Shown in pieces: positions 12,612-20,295 of a DNA stretch of 20,480 nucleotides. This stretch comes from a virus: positions 1 to 20,480 of the IMG/VR virus record IMGVR_UViG_3300035698_010627; one strand, written 5' to 3'. The position numbers and the translations under genes are program-made. Below the pieces are notes generated by a model. It searched no databases. It was given only the letters and a program-made list of their open reading frames with translations, and was not told the DNA's origin. The stretch's first letter is position 1. Each line of letters begins with the position of its first letter.

Positions 12612-12932
12612 CTATGGATATACCCATAGGAATGTAGTATTTTCTAAATTTGTTCGACCACCGGTGACATATGTCTCATAGTTTGTTGAATCAATATAGT
12701 TCCTTGTGACTGGATCTTTCAACAAGAATGTTGTAGTTGAATCTACTTCGATTATATATTCATTTCCATTGATTTGCACCATTCCGCGTTTCGTTGGCAT
12801 CATGTTTCCAACGTCAGAAATGCGGATGCTTTGGCCATTCGTATACCCATGGACATCTGTTGTAGTAACCTGACATCTAGCAGCCTTAGTCACTGCTGAA
12901 ATCAATGCTCTGTATGCTACTTGTCCTGTCAT
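12612..12932 (-). CDS. Single-domain head-region protein, shares domain with capsid-neighbour and tail hub
   Basis: The 106 residues are almost one domain (about 6-98): RALISAVTKAARCQVTTTDVH, then SIRISDVG, MMPTKRGMVQINGNEYII, FLLKDPV and YVTGGRTNLE. This matches residues 101-192 of the upstream 255-aa protein nearly position by position and, more weakly, residues 449-520 of the tail hub. Phage proteins with this beta-rich module are often annotated as similar to the FCCH domain of ubiquitin-activating enzyme E1, a resemblance of fold and not of function. It may be a decoration or head-completion protein. The ATG at 12932 has AGGAAG upstream, just after a terminator hairpin. Confidence 0.75.
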   Translation of the reverse strand: MTGQVAYRALISAVTKAARCQVTTTDVHGYTNGQSIRISDVGNMMPTKRGMVQINGNEYIIEVDSTTTFLLKDPVTRNYIDSTNYETYVTGGRTNLENTTFLWVYP

Positions 12933-12967
12933 CTTTACTTCCTGTTTAGGCTAGTTTGTTTCATAAA

Positions 12968-12995
12968 GCTAGACTCCTTTTTAGGGGAGTCTAGC
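12968..12995 (-). terminator. Intrinsic terminator after the capsid genes
   Basis: GCTAGACTCC (12968-12977) and GGAGTCTAGC (12986-12995) form a perfect 10-bp stem with an 8-nt loop. On the transcribed minus strand it is followed by TTTATGAAAC, a short T-run. It is located in the 90-bp gap between the 255-aa and 106-aa genes. A leaky terminator here would make more mRNA for scaffold and capsid than for tail genes, a common phage arrangement. The stem could instead protect the 3' end of the capsid mRNA. Confidence 0.65.
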
Positions 12996-13022
12996 CGGAA
13001 CGGTAAGTACTAACCAATATCC

Positions 13023-13787
13023 TCAGCCTATGTCGCCCAGGTCGACGAATGAACCGTAACCATATGATTGAACGAGAATAACGTCTGAGTCAGCCCCGAT
13101 CACACTGGTTCCTAGAATCAACTTATAATCAATAGGATCATATTTAAATCCTGTTGAAACATAAGGTGTGACATCATACGGACTTACTTGAGGGTTATTC
13201 AAAGTTAATGAATGACTCTCAAGATCAACACGACCACCGGCCACCCAAGCAGTGAAAGCAGTAGAATTGATAGCGTCGTCACTAACTGGATCTTTCAAAG
13301 AGAAGTTAGTCGTATCGATAACAACAACTCTATATCTATTGTTATTCAATTCATTCATTCCTCTAGCAGTAGGCATGTCTGGACCTAAGTCTGTAATGCG
13401 TACTAACTGATCAGTCTGAAGTCCGTGTACTGCTGTTGTAGTTACCACACAAGTAGCAGCTTGAGAAACAGCAGAAATAAGCGAACGAACTGCCGTCACT
13501 CCTCCAGCTGAATTATCAAGAGTGAAACCATTCGTAGCTGTATCCAGAAAGTTAAAGCTAGCACCGGCGGAGCTATCAATAACTTGCTGTTGGAAAGCAC
13601 GAACATCAGTAGTCTGATCACGAAACCAAAATGATCGTGGTAGACCAGCTGCTGTTGCCGTCCATTGTGTTAGGTTGTTAACAACAACCATGTCAGGCTG
13701 CCAGCTAAACTGTAGTGTGTAAGCCGCACCGCCAGAAACAAGCTTAAAAGCTTCTGATCGTGACTGACCAAGATTTAAATTAGGCAT
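13023..13787 (-). CDS. Capsid-associated protein with the shared FCCH-like domain, about 254 aa
   Basis: Located 7-10 nt after the major capsid gene, so likely a decoration, head-fibre or head-completion protein. Residues 1-100 form an N-terminal beta-rich region (SGGAAYTLQFSWQPDMVVVNNLTQW), a pattern seen in phage head-associated proteins. Residues about 101-192 are the module shared with the 106-aa protein. A short C-terminal part ends with strands VILVQSYGYGSFVDL. A near-perfect Shine-Dalgarno (TAAGGAGGT) precedes two consecutive ATGs. The second (13787) has the better 5-nt spacing and is used here; 13790 would add one Met. A terminator hairpin follows the gene, so it shares the strongly expressed capsid segment. 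Confidence 0.72.
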   Translation of the reverse strand: MPNLNLGQSRSEAFKLVSGGAAYTLQFSWQPDMVVVNNLTQWTATAAGLPRSFWFRDQTTDVRAFQQQVIDSSAGASFNFLDTATNGFTLDNSAGGVTAVRSLISAVSQAATCVVTTTAVHGLQTDQLVRITDLGPDMPTARGMNELNNNRYRVVVIDTTNFSLKDPVSDDAINSTAFTAWVAGGRVDLESHSLTLNNPQVSPYDVTPYVSTGFKYDPIDYKLILGTSVIGADSDVILVQSYGYGSFVDLGDIG

Positions 13788-13797
13788 CATGACCTCC

Positions 13798-14742
13798 TTA
13801 TGCTAGTGCTTTAGTTGAAAGCAAGTTTACGATATGCGAATCATCTAGGATAGCAGCATTAAAAAATGCTGTGAAACCCATAGATTGAAAGCGGTTTAGA
13901 TAATCGTTCCAGCCTAGAGGCTTGAGGATCATTTCTGTCGCCATTTGGTCGATGGATACATATCCATAAGCATTAGCACCAACAAAAGTGTTGCTGTATT
14001 GAGGTGGTGAGTCGCTAGACACGTTTACAAGAGTAGACGTTACCCATCGAGCTTCATCAGTAGCGCCAAACTCAGTTTTTAGAACTGACTCTTGTGCGCC
14101 GTACTGTGAAGTCGGTACAAAAGCATCTAGAGCTCGAATATCCGGCTTCAATTTCACATGTGCTGCAACCCAGAAAGCGGCTTCCACTGGTCCTGTTCCA
14201 AAGCGACTAGAGCCATCGACCGTAGGTGTCATTTTCTCTGTGTCGTTCTCGTCTAGGTATGCAATCGCGCGGTTCACATCGATCTGTGTGAGCTCTGTAA
14301 TTGCATTTCCGTTGACTCCATTAAGACAAGAGATCTGAGCTACTGAAGAAGCCCAAACATCGCGAGTAACCTTATCAAGCATAGTGTGCATGCACTGAGA
14401 AAGATTATCGACAGTGCCATTAGCGGTGTCATCTTCCACAACAAGTAGAACCTTGCGAGAAAGAAGAACAACTTTACCGAACTCTTGTGGAGTAACTGAA
14501 ATATCGAACTTAAGAACCTGCTCAGGTGCTGGATCTGCATCTTCAGGCAGAACTACCGGGTCAGAGTTTAGGTTTTCTTGACGACGAAATACCATCGTGT
14601 CAGTACTTTTCTGCGGAAGAGCAAATGAGCTTCCGAACAGATTATGTACATTATTAGGCTTAGATCGCTGAAGCAAAGCACGGTGTGCCCAACTATCAGC
14701 CATTGATCCGTAGCCCGAAGTCGTTGTAACTGCGTTAGCCAT
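13798..14742 (-). CDS. Major capsid protein, N4-gp56-type, 314 aa
   Basis: This is the HK97-fold shell protein. The segment at residues about 35-135 (NLFGSSFALPQKSTDTMVFRR, then PVVLPEDADPAPEQVLKFDISVTPQEFGKVVLLSRKVLL, then helix to DKVTRDVWASS) follows the characteristic order of the N4-gp56 capsid family: a metal-free extended arm, an FRR strand, a 'TP..FG..v.lS' strand and the start of the long spine helix. The C-terminal half has the usual A-domain strands (NTFVGANAYGYVSID). P22 coat is a different, longer (430-aa) branch with an inserted domain, absent here. Start ATG has AAGGA upstream at 9 nt. It follows the scaffold gene by 23 nt. Confidence 0.82.
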   Translation of the reverse strand: MANAVTTTSGYGSMADSWAHRALLQRSKPNNVHNLFGSSFALPQKSTDTMVFRRQENLNSDPVVLPEDADPAPEQVLKFDISVTPQEFGKVVLLSRKVLLVVEDDTANGTVDNLSQCMHTMLDKVTRDVWASSVAQISCLNGVNGNAITELTQIDVNRAIAYLDENDTEKMTPTVDGSSRFGTGPVEAAFWVAAHVKLKPDIRALDAFVPTSQYGAQESVLKTEFGATDEARWVTSTLVNVSSDSPPQYSNTFVGANAYGYVSIDQMATEMILKPLGWNDYLNRFQSMGFTAFFNAAILDDSHIVNLLSTKALA

Positions 14743-14765
14743 AGTATTTATCCTTTAATATAAAC

Positions 14766-15368
14766 CTATCTTTGCCCCCGCCGTTGTTGCCTCCACGAAT
14801 TGAAATCAGAGTCTGACATCTGCATCAGATCAACGTTTTCGCTCATTGCTGCCGCTTTCGGTACTCCATTTGGCGAACCAGGAGCCTGCTGTTTTGGCTT
14901 TTGAGCTACTTGCTGTTGTTGCTTAGGAGATAATTTTGTCATTAACTCCCATGCCTCTGTATATCTATTCGTAGACGACTCAATAGCTGACGCCAAGTTA
15001 GGTCTAAGTTTTAAAAATTCTGGTAACTCTTCGTTAATCCTTCTAAACATATCCGGATTGTCTCGAGCCCAGTTTTCTTCCTGTATCTCTCTCTTTAATG
15101 CTGACTTTGCTTTACCTAGATCTTCCTTAGTCGCAGATTCGTAACGGGTATCATCTTCAGGTTGGGCGGCTGCCTGTTCCTGTTGCTGATAAAACTGAAC
15201 TCTTTCTTCTAGTTCTTGCCGTTTCTTCCTCTCTTTCTGTAGTGCGTGGAGAGGTACTTGTGTATTCTCCTCCTGCACAGCTTCTTGAGCTTCTTGCGGT
15301 TGTTCTACGTGGAACTCTTGTGGTACTTCAACTTCTGCTTCAGGAGCTACGGTTTCCTGATCATTCAT
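14766..15368 (-). CDS. Capsid scaffolding protein, 200 aa
   Basis: Composition and place, directly before the capsid gene, identify it. The N-terminus is highly acidic and Gln/Pro-rich (PEAEVEVPQEF). A helix at about 36-75 with the pattern PLHALQKERKKRQELEERVQFYQQQ is typical of podovirus scaffolds, where it is part of a coiled coil. A second helical region (ATKEDLGKAKSALKREI…DNPDMFRRINEELPEF) follows. The C-terminus is Gln-rich and basic, ending SWRQQRRGQR, resembling the positively charged helix that binds the coat protein in P22 gp8 (303 aa). Scaffold is needed for procapsid assembly and leaves before or during packaging. The ATG has GGAG 6 nt upstream. Confidence 0.85.
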   Translation of the reverse strand: MNDQETVAPEAEVEVPQEFHVEQPQEAQEAVQEENTQVPLHALQKERKKRQELEERVQFYQQQEQAAAQPEDDTRYESATKEDLGKAKSALKREIQEENWARDNPDMFRRINEELPEFLKLRPNLASAIESSTNRYTEAWELMTKLSPKQQQQVAQKPKQQAPGSPNGVPKAAAMSENVDLMQMSDSDFNSWRQQRRGQR

Positions 15369-15388
15369 AATACTCTCCGTATTTAAAA

Positions 15389-15407
15389 CTTAAGATAGCC
15401 TCTTAAG
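15389..15407 (-). terminator. Weak hairpin between the 126-aa gene and scaffold
   Basis: On the minus strand CTTAAGA (15407-15401), loop GGCTA and TCTTAAG (15395-15389) are followed by TTTTAAAT. The 7-bp stem overlaps the stop codon of the 126-aa gene. It has the form of an intrinsic terminator but is AT-rich and low in stability. It may only attenuate, or may serve as an mRNA-processing site upstream of the scaffold and capsid genes. Confidence 0.35.
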
Positions 15408-15783
15408 ATGGCATAGCGCCCGTTGCTTGTAGGTAGGCGACACCTTTTTCATTAAATTGAGGAGCAAGCTTCTCCCCTTGTAACTTAGCCGGAACCATCC
15501 ATAACAATTCAACGACACCTTTGGTTGGCGACACCCAAAACACCATCTGGTTTGCTGTGAACGGCGGTAGTTTTAAACTAGCTATCATCTGGCTTACAAC
15601 AAATACAGAGGGATCCACTTCATCGAACTTTGCGTGTAAGACAAGGAAGTAATCCTCTCTTAACTTCACACTGTTCACAGCCTGTTCCACGATTTCATTG
15701 ATTGATTTTTTTAACGACTGTTTCTCGTCGATCAAATCATCGGGGATAATTAGGCCTGAGACTGGACACTCTGATAATTTCAT
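15403..15783 (-). CDS. Hypothetical 126-aa protein between portal and scaffold
   Basis: No named family recognised. The sequence looks well folded: helix (DEKQSLKKSINEIVEQAVNSV), strands with aromatic and hydrophobic residues (YFLVLHAKFDEVDPSVFVVSQ), TANQMVFWVSPTKGVVELLWMVP, then helix (GVAYLQATGAM). The N-terminal CPVSG resembles a small metal-ligand start but only one Cys is present. No signal peptide or membrane helix. It begins immediately after the stop codon of the 67-aa gene and so is translated within the packaging/head operon. It could be a structural or assembly protein; function cannot be stated. Confidence 0.7.
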   Translation of the reverse strand: MKLSECPVSGLIIPDDLIDEKQSLKKSINEIVEQAVNSVKLREDYFLVLHAKFDEVDPSVFVVSQMIASLKLPPFTANQMVFWVSPTKGVVELLWMVPAKLQGEKLAPQFNEKGVAYLQATGAMPS

Positions 15784-15987
15784 TTAGATGCCATTAGCTC
15801 CACGAAGCGAATCACGCTCAGTATATGCTTTTGCTCTAAGCTTTCTTACTTTTGCCTGATCAGAATTGGCTGGTGATGCCAGCGGTGATCCTGATGTCGG
15901 CTGTGTCATTTTAGCATTTGGAAGAGGATTACTTCGTGAACTATAAAGTCCAGTCGGTGAGCTCATTCCTTTTCCTTTCATTTTCAT
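15784..15987 (-). CDS. Small disordered protein overlapping the portal end, 67 aa
   Basis: A basic, Ser/Pro/Gly/Asn-rich chain (SSPTGLYSSRSNPLPNAKM) with only one helix-prone part near the end (DQAKVRKLRAKAYTERDSL). It has no recognisable domain and is probably disordered until bound. Its ATG lies in the portal's last codons with a 4-nt overlap (ATGA), and its TAA abuts the next ATG. This packing indicates a true gene. Small flexible proteins at this point in podovirus operons may interact with the portal or scaffold; no direct evidence here. Confidence 0.68.
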   Translation of the reverse strand: MKMKGKGMSSPTGLYSSRSNPLPNAKMTQPTSGSPLASPANSDQAKVRKLRAKAYTERDSLRGANGI

Positions 15988-18134
15988 GTTAGGTCTCCTG
16001 GTTGTTCTAGCACTTCACTAGCTTGTTGCACGCGGTTACTTTCAGCACTTCCGTGTGTTTCTTGATTGATTGCATTAGCCTGACCGCGAATATCCTGATT
16101 GATTTTCTCTCTATCCTGCGCCTCTTGCTGTTCTATCATATCAACAAAATTTAATACCTTTAGAATTCGATCTTCGTTCATCGAAGCGACTTCAGTGATT
16201 GTTTTTGCTCTAGCAAGAGCAGCCTGCGCGCGATTTTCTTCAGCTTCGGATGCGCGTTCCTCTCCCAATGCAATATCAGATACAACCCTAGCCCTTCTCT
16301 CTTGAGCTAATCCAGTATTCATTTCAATTTTAGATGCTTCAAGCTTAAGGACCATTTCTTCTTGTTCATTGATCTTATCTTGTTGCTCAGCTGATTTACG
16401 ATCTTGTTCTTCGATTGCTTTTTCAAGGTCGGACAGGCCTGACATCTGTAGGGCTCGGACGATTTCTGCTTGCGGTACGTCAACAATTCCATCTCGCTTG
16501 AGATTAATAAGCTCATAATAATACGCATCTTTTTGTGATTTGGACCGAACGCCTTCTTTGATGACAGCATCATATTGCTCGAAATCACTCTCATAGAACT
16601 GTTCGGTGGGTTTTTCGTTAATGATTCTTTCAATTTTTCCAGGTGTATAATTTTTCTGTATCGCTGTCAATACTAGTCCGCCAATAACTTGCTGAGAGAG
16701 CTCGATGTTATCAAAAACTTTACGGTTACTTCGTAATCCTTGAGCAATTCGCACCTGGGCCAGTCGACCGCTAACTTGTGTATTTCCTTTCTCATCGATA
16801 CCTAGAACTGACTCAGTAATGTTTGCCAACGTGAGAGAGAGATCATCAAGAACTTTCTGATATTCCATCAAAGCCGGATTAACACCGCCGCCTTGAAGCT
16901 GCTCCACTGCGGCGAGTCCCATTGGATTGTCGTCTGGAGAGACACCAATGAGCTTGTTTTGTCCTGTCTGTTGCATTTCTTGAGGATCCGGTACAGTTCC
17001 AAGAATGTACTTGAATCCTGTAGAGATAGTAGAATCCATCATGTCTATAATCTTCATATGCCGCTTGTTGAACTGCCGCTGCATACTCCACTGCGTTGAT
17101 GCTATTCCTTGCAGTCTCTGACTTGGCATCCAGATGGACGGTTCCATATAGCAGACGATCGGAGCAAAAGGGTATGTCTCAGTGATTCCTGTCTTGTCTT
17201 CTCCCACATATACTTGCTGACCATTTAGCATTATGCTTAGCTCAATGAAAGGCCGTTCGATACTTTTAATCTCTACTTCGGGTATGTCGTCTGTTGTAGC
17301 ATCAACCTGAACAGCTTCTTGCTTTAGCTGTTCAAACCTTCTGATTCCACGCTGTAACTTATCGATCTCTTCTTCTGTCGCATCGGAAATATCTCTGAAG
17401 AATCCAGTCTTTTTATCAATCAGCATTTCCCGTTGTCGTGTTGTTCGCTTGTAATACTGATCATAAGCTAGGAGATTACGATTTTGACTGAATGTAGTGA
17501 ACTGCGGATGATAAGACATGAATTTTTCATCACGAAAGCCACTCTGTATTCCAGAAATTACTTCATCATCTACAAAAGGCAAGAGAGCCTTCACTGTTGA
17601 CTTACTTAACAAGTCGCGCATGATAGCGAAACCACAATCGCTTAAATTTACGTTCTCAAAAGTCGGATCTAAGTAGAACGAATTGAATGTACGCTTGTAG
17701 AAAGCAATGTCACCGTTAATGAAGTCCTTTGAGTAGTCCATTCTTAGACCGCAGAGACTGATTGCAGATTTAAAGCACTCATCGCACGCGTCTAGAAACA
17801 CTGGAAAGCCTTCAGCTTTGTCCCAAACATACGAACTTATCTTAGTGAGCTGATCAGCCGTCTTCTGATCGCTTCCTTCCATTGGTGCGATCACAATTGA
17901 ATTGATGTTGTCCCTAAGATAACCGGAATAGAACTGAAGGGGACGACGCATGATGTTAAATTCTAAAGGTTCACGACCGTCCTTTACAAGCATTTTACGC
18001 TCTACTTCACTCCACGTATAACCCGACTGTGCGAGAGTGTATATTTTATTGTCTTCGACGAAAGGGGCCCAGAAATCATGTGCATAGCGATAATTCTCTA
18101 AGAACTCTTGTTTTATCTCATAATCGTCTGACAT
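15984..18134 (-). CDS. Portal protein, P22 gp1-like, 716 aa
   Basis: The dodecameric portal sits at one capsid vertex, nucleates assembly and serves as the DNA channel and packaging motor docking site. Length is close to P22 gp1 (725 aa). The order fits: N-terminal helical region (residues 1-40, ENYRYAHDFWAPFVEDN), the EFNIMRRPLQFYSGYLRDN segment, wing region, then the stem and crown (…SGRLAQVRIAQGLRSNRKVFDNIELSQQVIGG near 470). Residues about 580-690 are a nearly continuous Glu/Gln/Ala-rich helix (EQDRKSAEQQDKINEQEEM), consistent with the long alpha-helical barrel of P22-type portals. It lies 77 bp after the terminase, where a candidate promoter lies, and overlaps the next gene by 4 nt. Confidence 0.88.
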   Translation of the reverse strand: MSDDYEIKQEFLENYRYAHDFWAPFVEDNKIYTLAQSGYTWSEVERKMLVKDGREPLEFNIMRRPLQFYSGYLRDNINSIVIAPMEGSDQKTADQLTKISSYVWDKAEGFPVFLDACDECFKSAISLCGLRMDYSKDFINGDIAFYKRTFNSFYLDPTFENVNLSDCGFAIMRDLLSKSTVKALLPFVDDEVISGIQSGFRDEKFMSYHPQFTTFSQNRNLLAYDQYYKRTTRQREMLIDKKTGFFRDISDATEEEIDKLQRGIRRFEQLKQEAVQVDATTDDIPEVEIKSIERPFIELSIMLNGQQVYVGEDKTGITETYPFAPIVCYMEPSIWMPSQRLQGIASTQWSMQRQFNKRHMKIIDMMDSTISTGFKYILGTVPDPQEMQQTGQNKLIGVSPDDNPMGLAAVEQLQGGGVNPALMEYQKVLDDLSLTLANITESVLGIDEKGNTQVSGRLAQVRIAQGLRSNRKVFDNIELSQQVIGGLVLTAIQKNYTPGKIERIINEKPTEQFYESDFEQYDAVIKEGVRSKSQKDAYYYELINLKRDGIVDVPQAEIVRALQMSGLSDLEKAIEEQDRKSAEQQDKINEQEEMVLKLEASKIEMNTGLAQERRARVVSDIALGEERASEAEENRAQAALARAKTITEVASMNEDRILKVLNFVDMIEQQEAQDREKINQDIRGQANAINQETHGSAESNRVQQASEVLEQPGDLT

Positions 18135-18159
18135 TAGTACATCCGTTAAAGTGTTTTTG

Positions 18160-18188
18160 TTTATACCATCTCAAGACATTTCTGTAAG
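18160..18188 (-). promoter_or_regulatory. Candidate promoter before the portal gene
   Basis: On the minus strand, CTTACA (18188-18183) and TATAAA (18165-18160) are separated by exactly 17 bp. They match the sigma70 -35 and -10 hexamers at 4 of 6 and 5 of 6 positions. This would start transcription near 18153, about 18 nt upstream of the portal ATG at 18134. It would allow head genes to be transcribed apart from the terminase. Strength is uncertain. Confidence 0.4.
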
Positions 18189-18206
18189 CATTTTCCAAGG
18201 TCTTGA
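18171..18206. promoter_or_regulatory. 7-bp inverted repeat around the portal promoter
   Basis: TCAAGAC (18171-18177) and GTCTTGA (18200-18206) are perfect inverted copies 22 bp apart. One arm lies between the candidate -10 and -35 hexamers and the other just upstream of the -35. The arm centres are 29 bp apart, about three helical turns, which would suit a dimeric or looped regulator. A stem-loop in RNA reading through from the terminase is the alternative. Confidence 0.35.
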
Positions 18207-18211
18207 TTTCC

Positions 18212-19711
18212 TTAAATTATTGTTCGCCGCATATCTACCGCTTTCCTATGTTTCTCCATTGCACCCCCCATATTCGACACAGTTTCAATCTTAGTCACTG
18301 CTTGCATTGCGTATCTAAAACAATCGGCATGATTCGAGTGTACATCGTGCAGCGGCTTATCTAAATATCGACCGGTTCCCTCGTGCCACGTCTTTCGATA
18401 CTTTCCTAGATGTTCTAACAAAGGTTTGACTCTATTGATAGCAAAAACGCAACGTGCAAACTTTATCTTAGCGTGTGAGATACCTAAGTTGAGATCTGAT
18501 CTCTCTAGAACATGGAACTTTGTGTCTACTCCTGCGAACAGTCGGCGAAAGTCTCTTTCGTATGTGTTTCCACAGTCTATTTTACTCCTTTGCTTTGAGT
18601 CGTGCGGCAAATAGATTGTATTATAGAAATATTTCTTGTCTTGAAGAAGAAACTTCGCATAGAAATCGACACCCTTGTTGTTGTCTTCATAGTAGTCAAT
18701 AACTCGGATCTCTCCGTGCGTGATCTGAAAGAAGATCATAACAGTAAGATCGTTAACTCCGATGTCCATTGCTACATACACAGGCAATAGTGCGTCATAT
18801 AAGCTGGTGTGTAGACATCGATTACTCTGATATGCATCTTCTATGTACTGAGCGTAGTAGTAAGCATCTGACGAAGACAGAAAAGCTTCCGCGACCGTAG
18901 ACGGAAACTCTTGCCGCACTTTATCACCCAAGGTCTTCATCTGTTGAGCGTACCAGTATCTCTGTTGCTGATCGATCGTTGACTTAGTTTCCTTTTCAAT
19001 TCTATCGAAGTAGTCAGATATTTCGATGTCGTAAGATACCTTATGATTCATTCTATACGAAACATCTGTCATCCAGGGAAAGAAGAAAAGTTTATAATCT
19101 AGGTCACTATCTGGGTCGCCCTGAAGAACTGCAGTTTGAACCATCTCCGCATAGTATCCTTCATTCCCTTCACCCGTGGACTCGATTACGATTCGTCCTT
19201 GCTGTCCCACAGTCTGAAGAGTTCCAGTAATAACTTCCTCTGCTTTCTGCGGAGATCGAGCGCATGTCTTTCCGAACTCTGACACTAAGATAGACTGATA
19301 CGAACCTCCACGCAAAGAAGTGTCGACTCTCAGAAAAGATCCGTTTGCAAACGTAATCTCTCTAGCTGACTGACTTAGTATTTGTATGTGTGGCTTGTAT
19401 TCATCCAGCATTGTGTCGAGTGCGTGCCCGATGATACGTTTGTAGATGTGTTGCGCGTGCTCTAGACTATAAGACACAATACCAGCTGCTAGATTAGCGT
19501 TGAATAATACATCATCGAGCAAATCAATGACTGCGAACGTAGACATTCCGAGTTGTCGTGCTTTTAGAATTATCTTACGTTTATGTGTGTCGAGTGCGAC
19601 GACTTCTTGTACAGCGTTCAGGCGAAAAGGTATCGATGAACCCGTCTTGTCAACGATGCGATATAGATTATTGAGACGCCATATCTTATCCCATAATTTA
19701 GCTTCCGTCAT
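18212..19711 (-). CDS. Terminase large subunit, 499 aa
   Basis: ATP-driven packaging motor and nuclease that cuts concatemeric DNA. The length equals that of P22 gp2. ATPase: a deviant Walker A ARQLGMST at 51-58, Walker B ILVSEFGK at 141-148 with catalytic Glu145, and a coupling motif IESTGEGNEG near 176-185. Nuclease (RNase H-like): Asp316 in VAMDIGVND, Asp371 in LPHDSK, and Asp463 in HSNHADCFRY, the three acidic metal ligands expected. So both domains look complete. The ATG overlaps the small-subunit stop by 4 nt (ATGA). Relation to the P22 gp2 family suggests headful packaging, an inference from sequence type. Confidence 0.93.
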   Translation of the reverse strand: MTEAKLWDKIWRLNNLYRIVDKTGSSIPFRLNAVQEVVALDTHKRKIILKARQLGMSTFAVIDLLDDVLFNANLAAGIVSYSLEHAQHIYKRIIGHALDTMLDEYKPHIQILSQSAREITFANGSFLRVDTSLRGGSYQSILVSEFGKTCARSPQKAEEVITGTLQTVGQQGRIVIESTGEGNEGYYAEMVQTAVLQGDPDSDLDYKLFFFPWMTDVSYRMNHKVSYDIEISDYFDRIEKETKSTIDQQQRYWYAQQMKTLGDKVRQEFPSTVAEAFLSSSDAYYYAQYIEDAYQSNRCLHTSLYDALLPVYVAMDIGVNDLTVMIFFQITHGEIRVIDYYEDNNKGVDFYAKFLLQDKKYFYNTIYLPHDSKQRSKIDCGNTYERDFRRLFAGVDTKFHVLERSDLNLGISHAKIKFARCVFAINRVKPLLEHLGKYRKTWHEGTGRYLDKPLHDVHSNHADCFRYAMQAVTKIETVSNMGGAMEKHRKAVDMRRTII

Positions 19712-20157
19712 TTTTGCGATAGATTGTTAGCCTGAAGCTGTGTCGCTATCTCATCGAGTGTGAGAGCTGCCTTTTCAATTTCTTTCTGCTTGAGAGAAGA
19801 GGCATAAGCTAGATCATCTCGCTCATCTATTTTGAGAAGACTGTCGTGTGCTGTAATATCTCTTGCACCCATACGCTCATTATATGTCTTAGCGTTAACG
19901 CCTTCCCTGATTCTGATAGCTAATAAATCCTTGGCCATTGTCAGTGCTTCGCGAAAATCTTCATTCTCTTTGCGCCACAAATACAGTTTTGGAGCAGAGT
20001 AGCCCCTCGAAATTGCAAACGCTGCTAAATGCATAGAATCTGGATTATGAGACCATTTAAGCAGAGCTTCAGCCTCTTTGTTGATGTCGTATTCTTTTGG
20101 TCGTCCCGTCACGTTAGGATGACCTTTAGCGTATTGATTTCCCTTGGGCGCTGGCAT
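19708..20157 (-). CDS. Terminase small subunit, 149 aa
   Basis: DNA-recognition partner of the packaging motor. The start, PAPKGNQYAKGHPNVTGRPKE, is the common opening of phage small terminase and related packaging proteins; the GRP part can contact DNA. Residues about 42-65 (LAAFAISRGYSAPKLYLWRKEN) form a helix-turn-helix suited to recognition of the pac site. Residues 68-90 and 125-145 are helices probably used in ring formation and contact with the large subunit. It is the first gene of the late operon. A good ribosome site (AAGGG, 5 nt before ATG) is present. The stop overlaps the large-subunit ATG. Confidence 0.85.
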   Translation of the reverse strand: MPAPKGNQYAKGHPNVTGRPKEYDINKEAEALLKWSHNPDSMHLAAFAISRGYSAPKLYLWRKENEDFREALTMAKDLLAIRIREGVNAKTYNERMGARDITAHDSLLKIDERDDLAYASSLKQKEIEKAALTLDEIATQLQANNLSQK

Positions 20158-20295
20158 ACGTACCCTTTTGTGCTGTGTGAATATCCTTTAAATATTGCAT
20201 TTTGTGGTGAATTTTTTCAAGTTCATCGTTTTCCTTGTGTTAATTACTGTCTTAATGTACTATGAACCCATCAAAACATTCAAACAGGAGATATC
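20158..20295. promoter_or_regulatory. Divergent promoter region between terminase and plus-strand gene
   Basis: The 138-bp AT-rich gap separates divergently read genes, so it should hold promoters for both. For the minus strand, TTGAAA (20220-20215) is a 5-of-6 -35 match, with CAATAT (20197-20192) 17 bp away as a poor -10. For the plus strand, TTGTGT (20235-20240) and TACTAT (20258-20263) have a 17-bp spacing with weak matches. Neither is strong, so late transcription may depend on an activator or antitermination from outside the window. Confidence 0.35.

Noticed and set aside
16319-16633. Second minus-strand frame of 104 codons inside the portal gene
   Set aside because: It lies out of frame in the Glu/Lys-rich helical part of portal. 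The Lys/Ser-rich product looks like a frame shadow.
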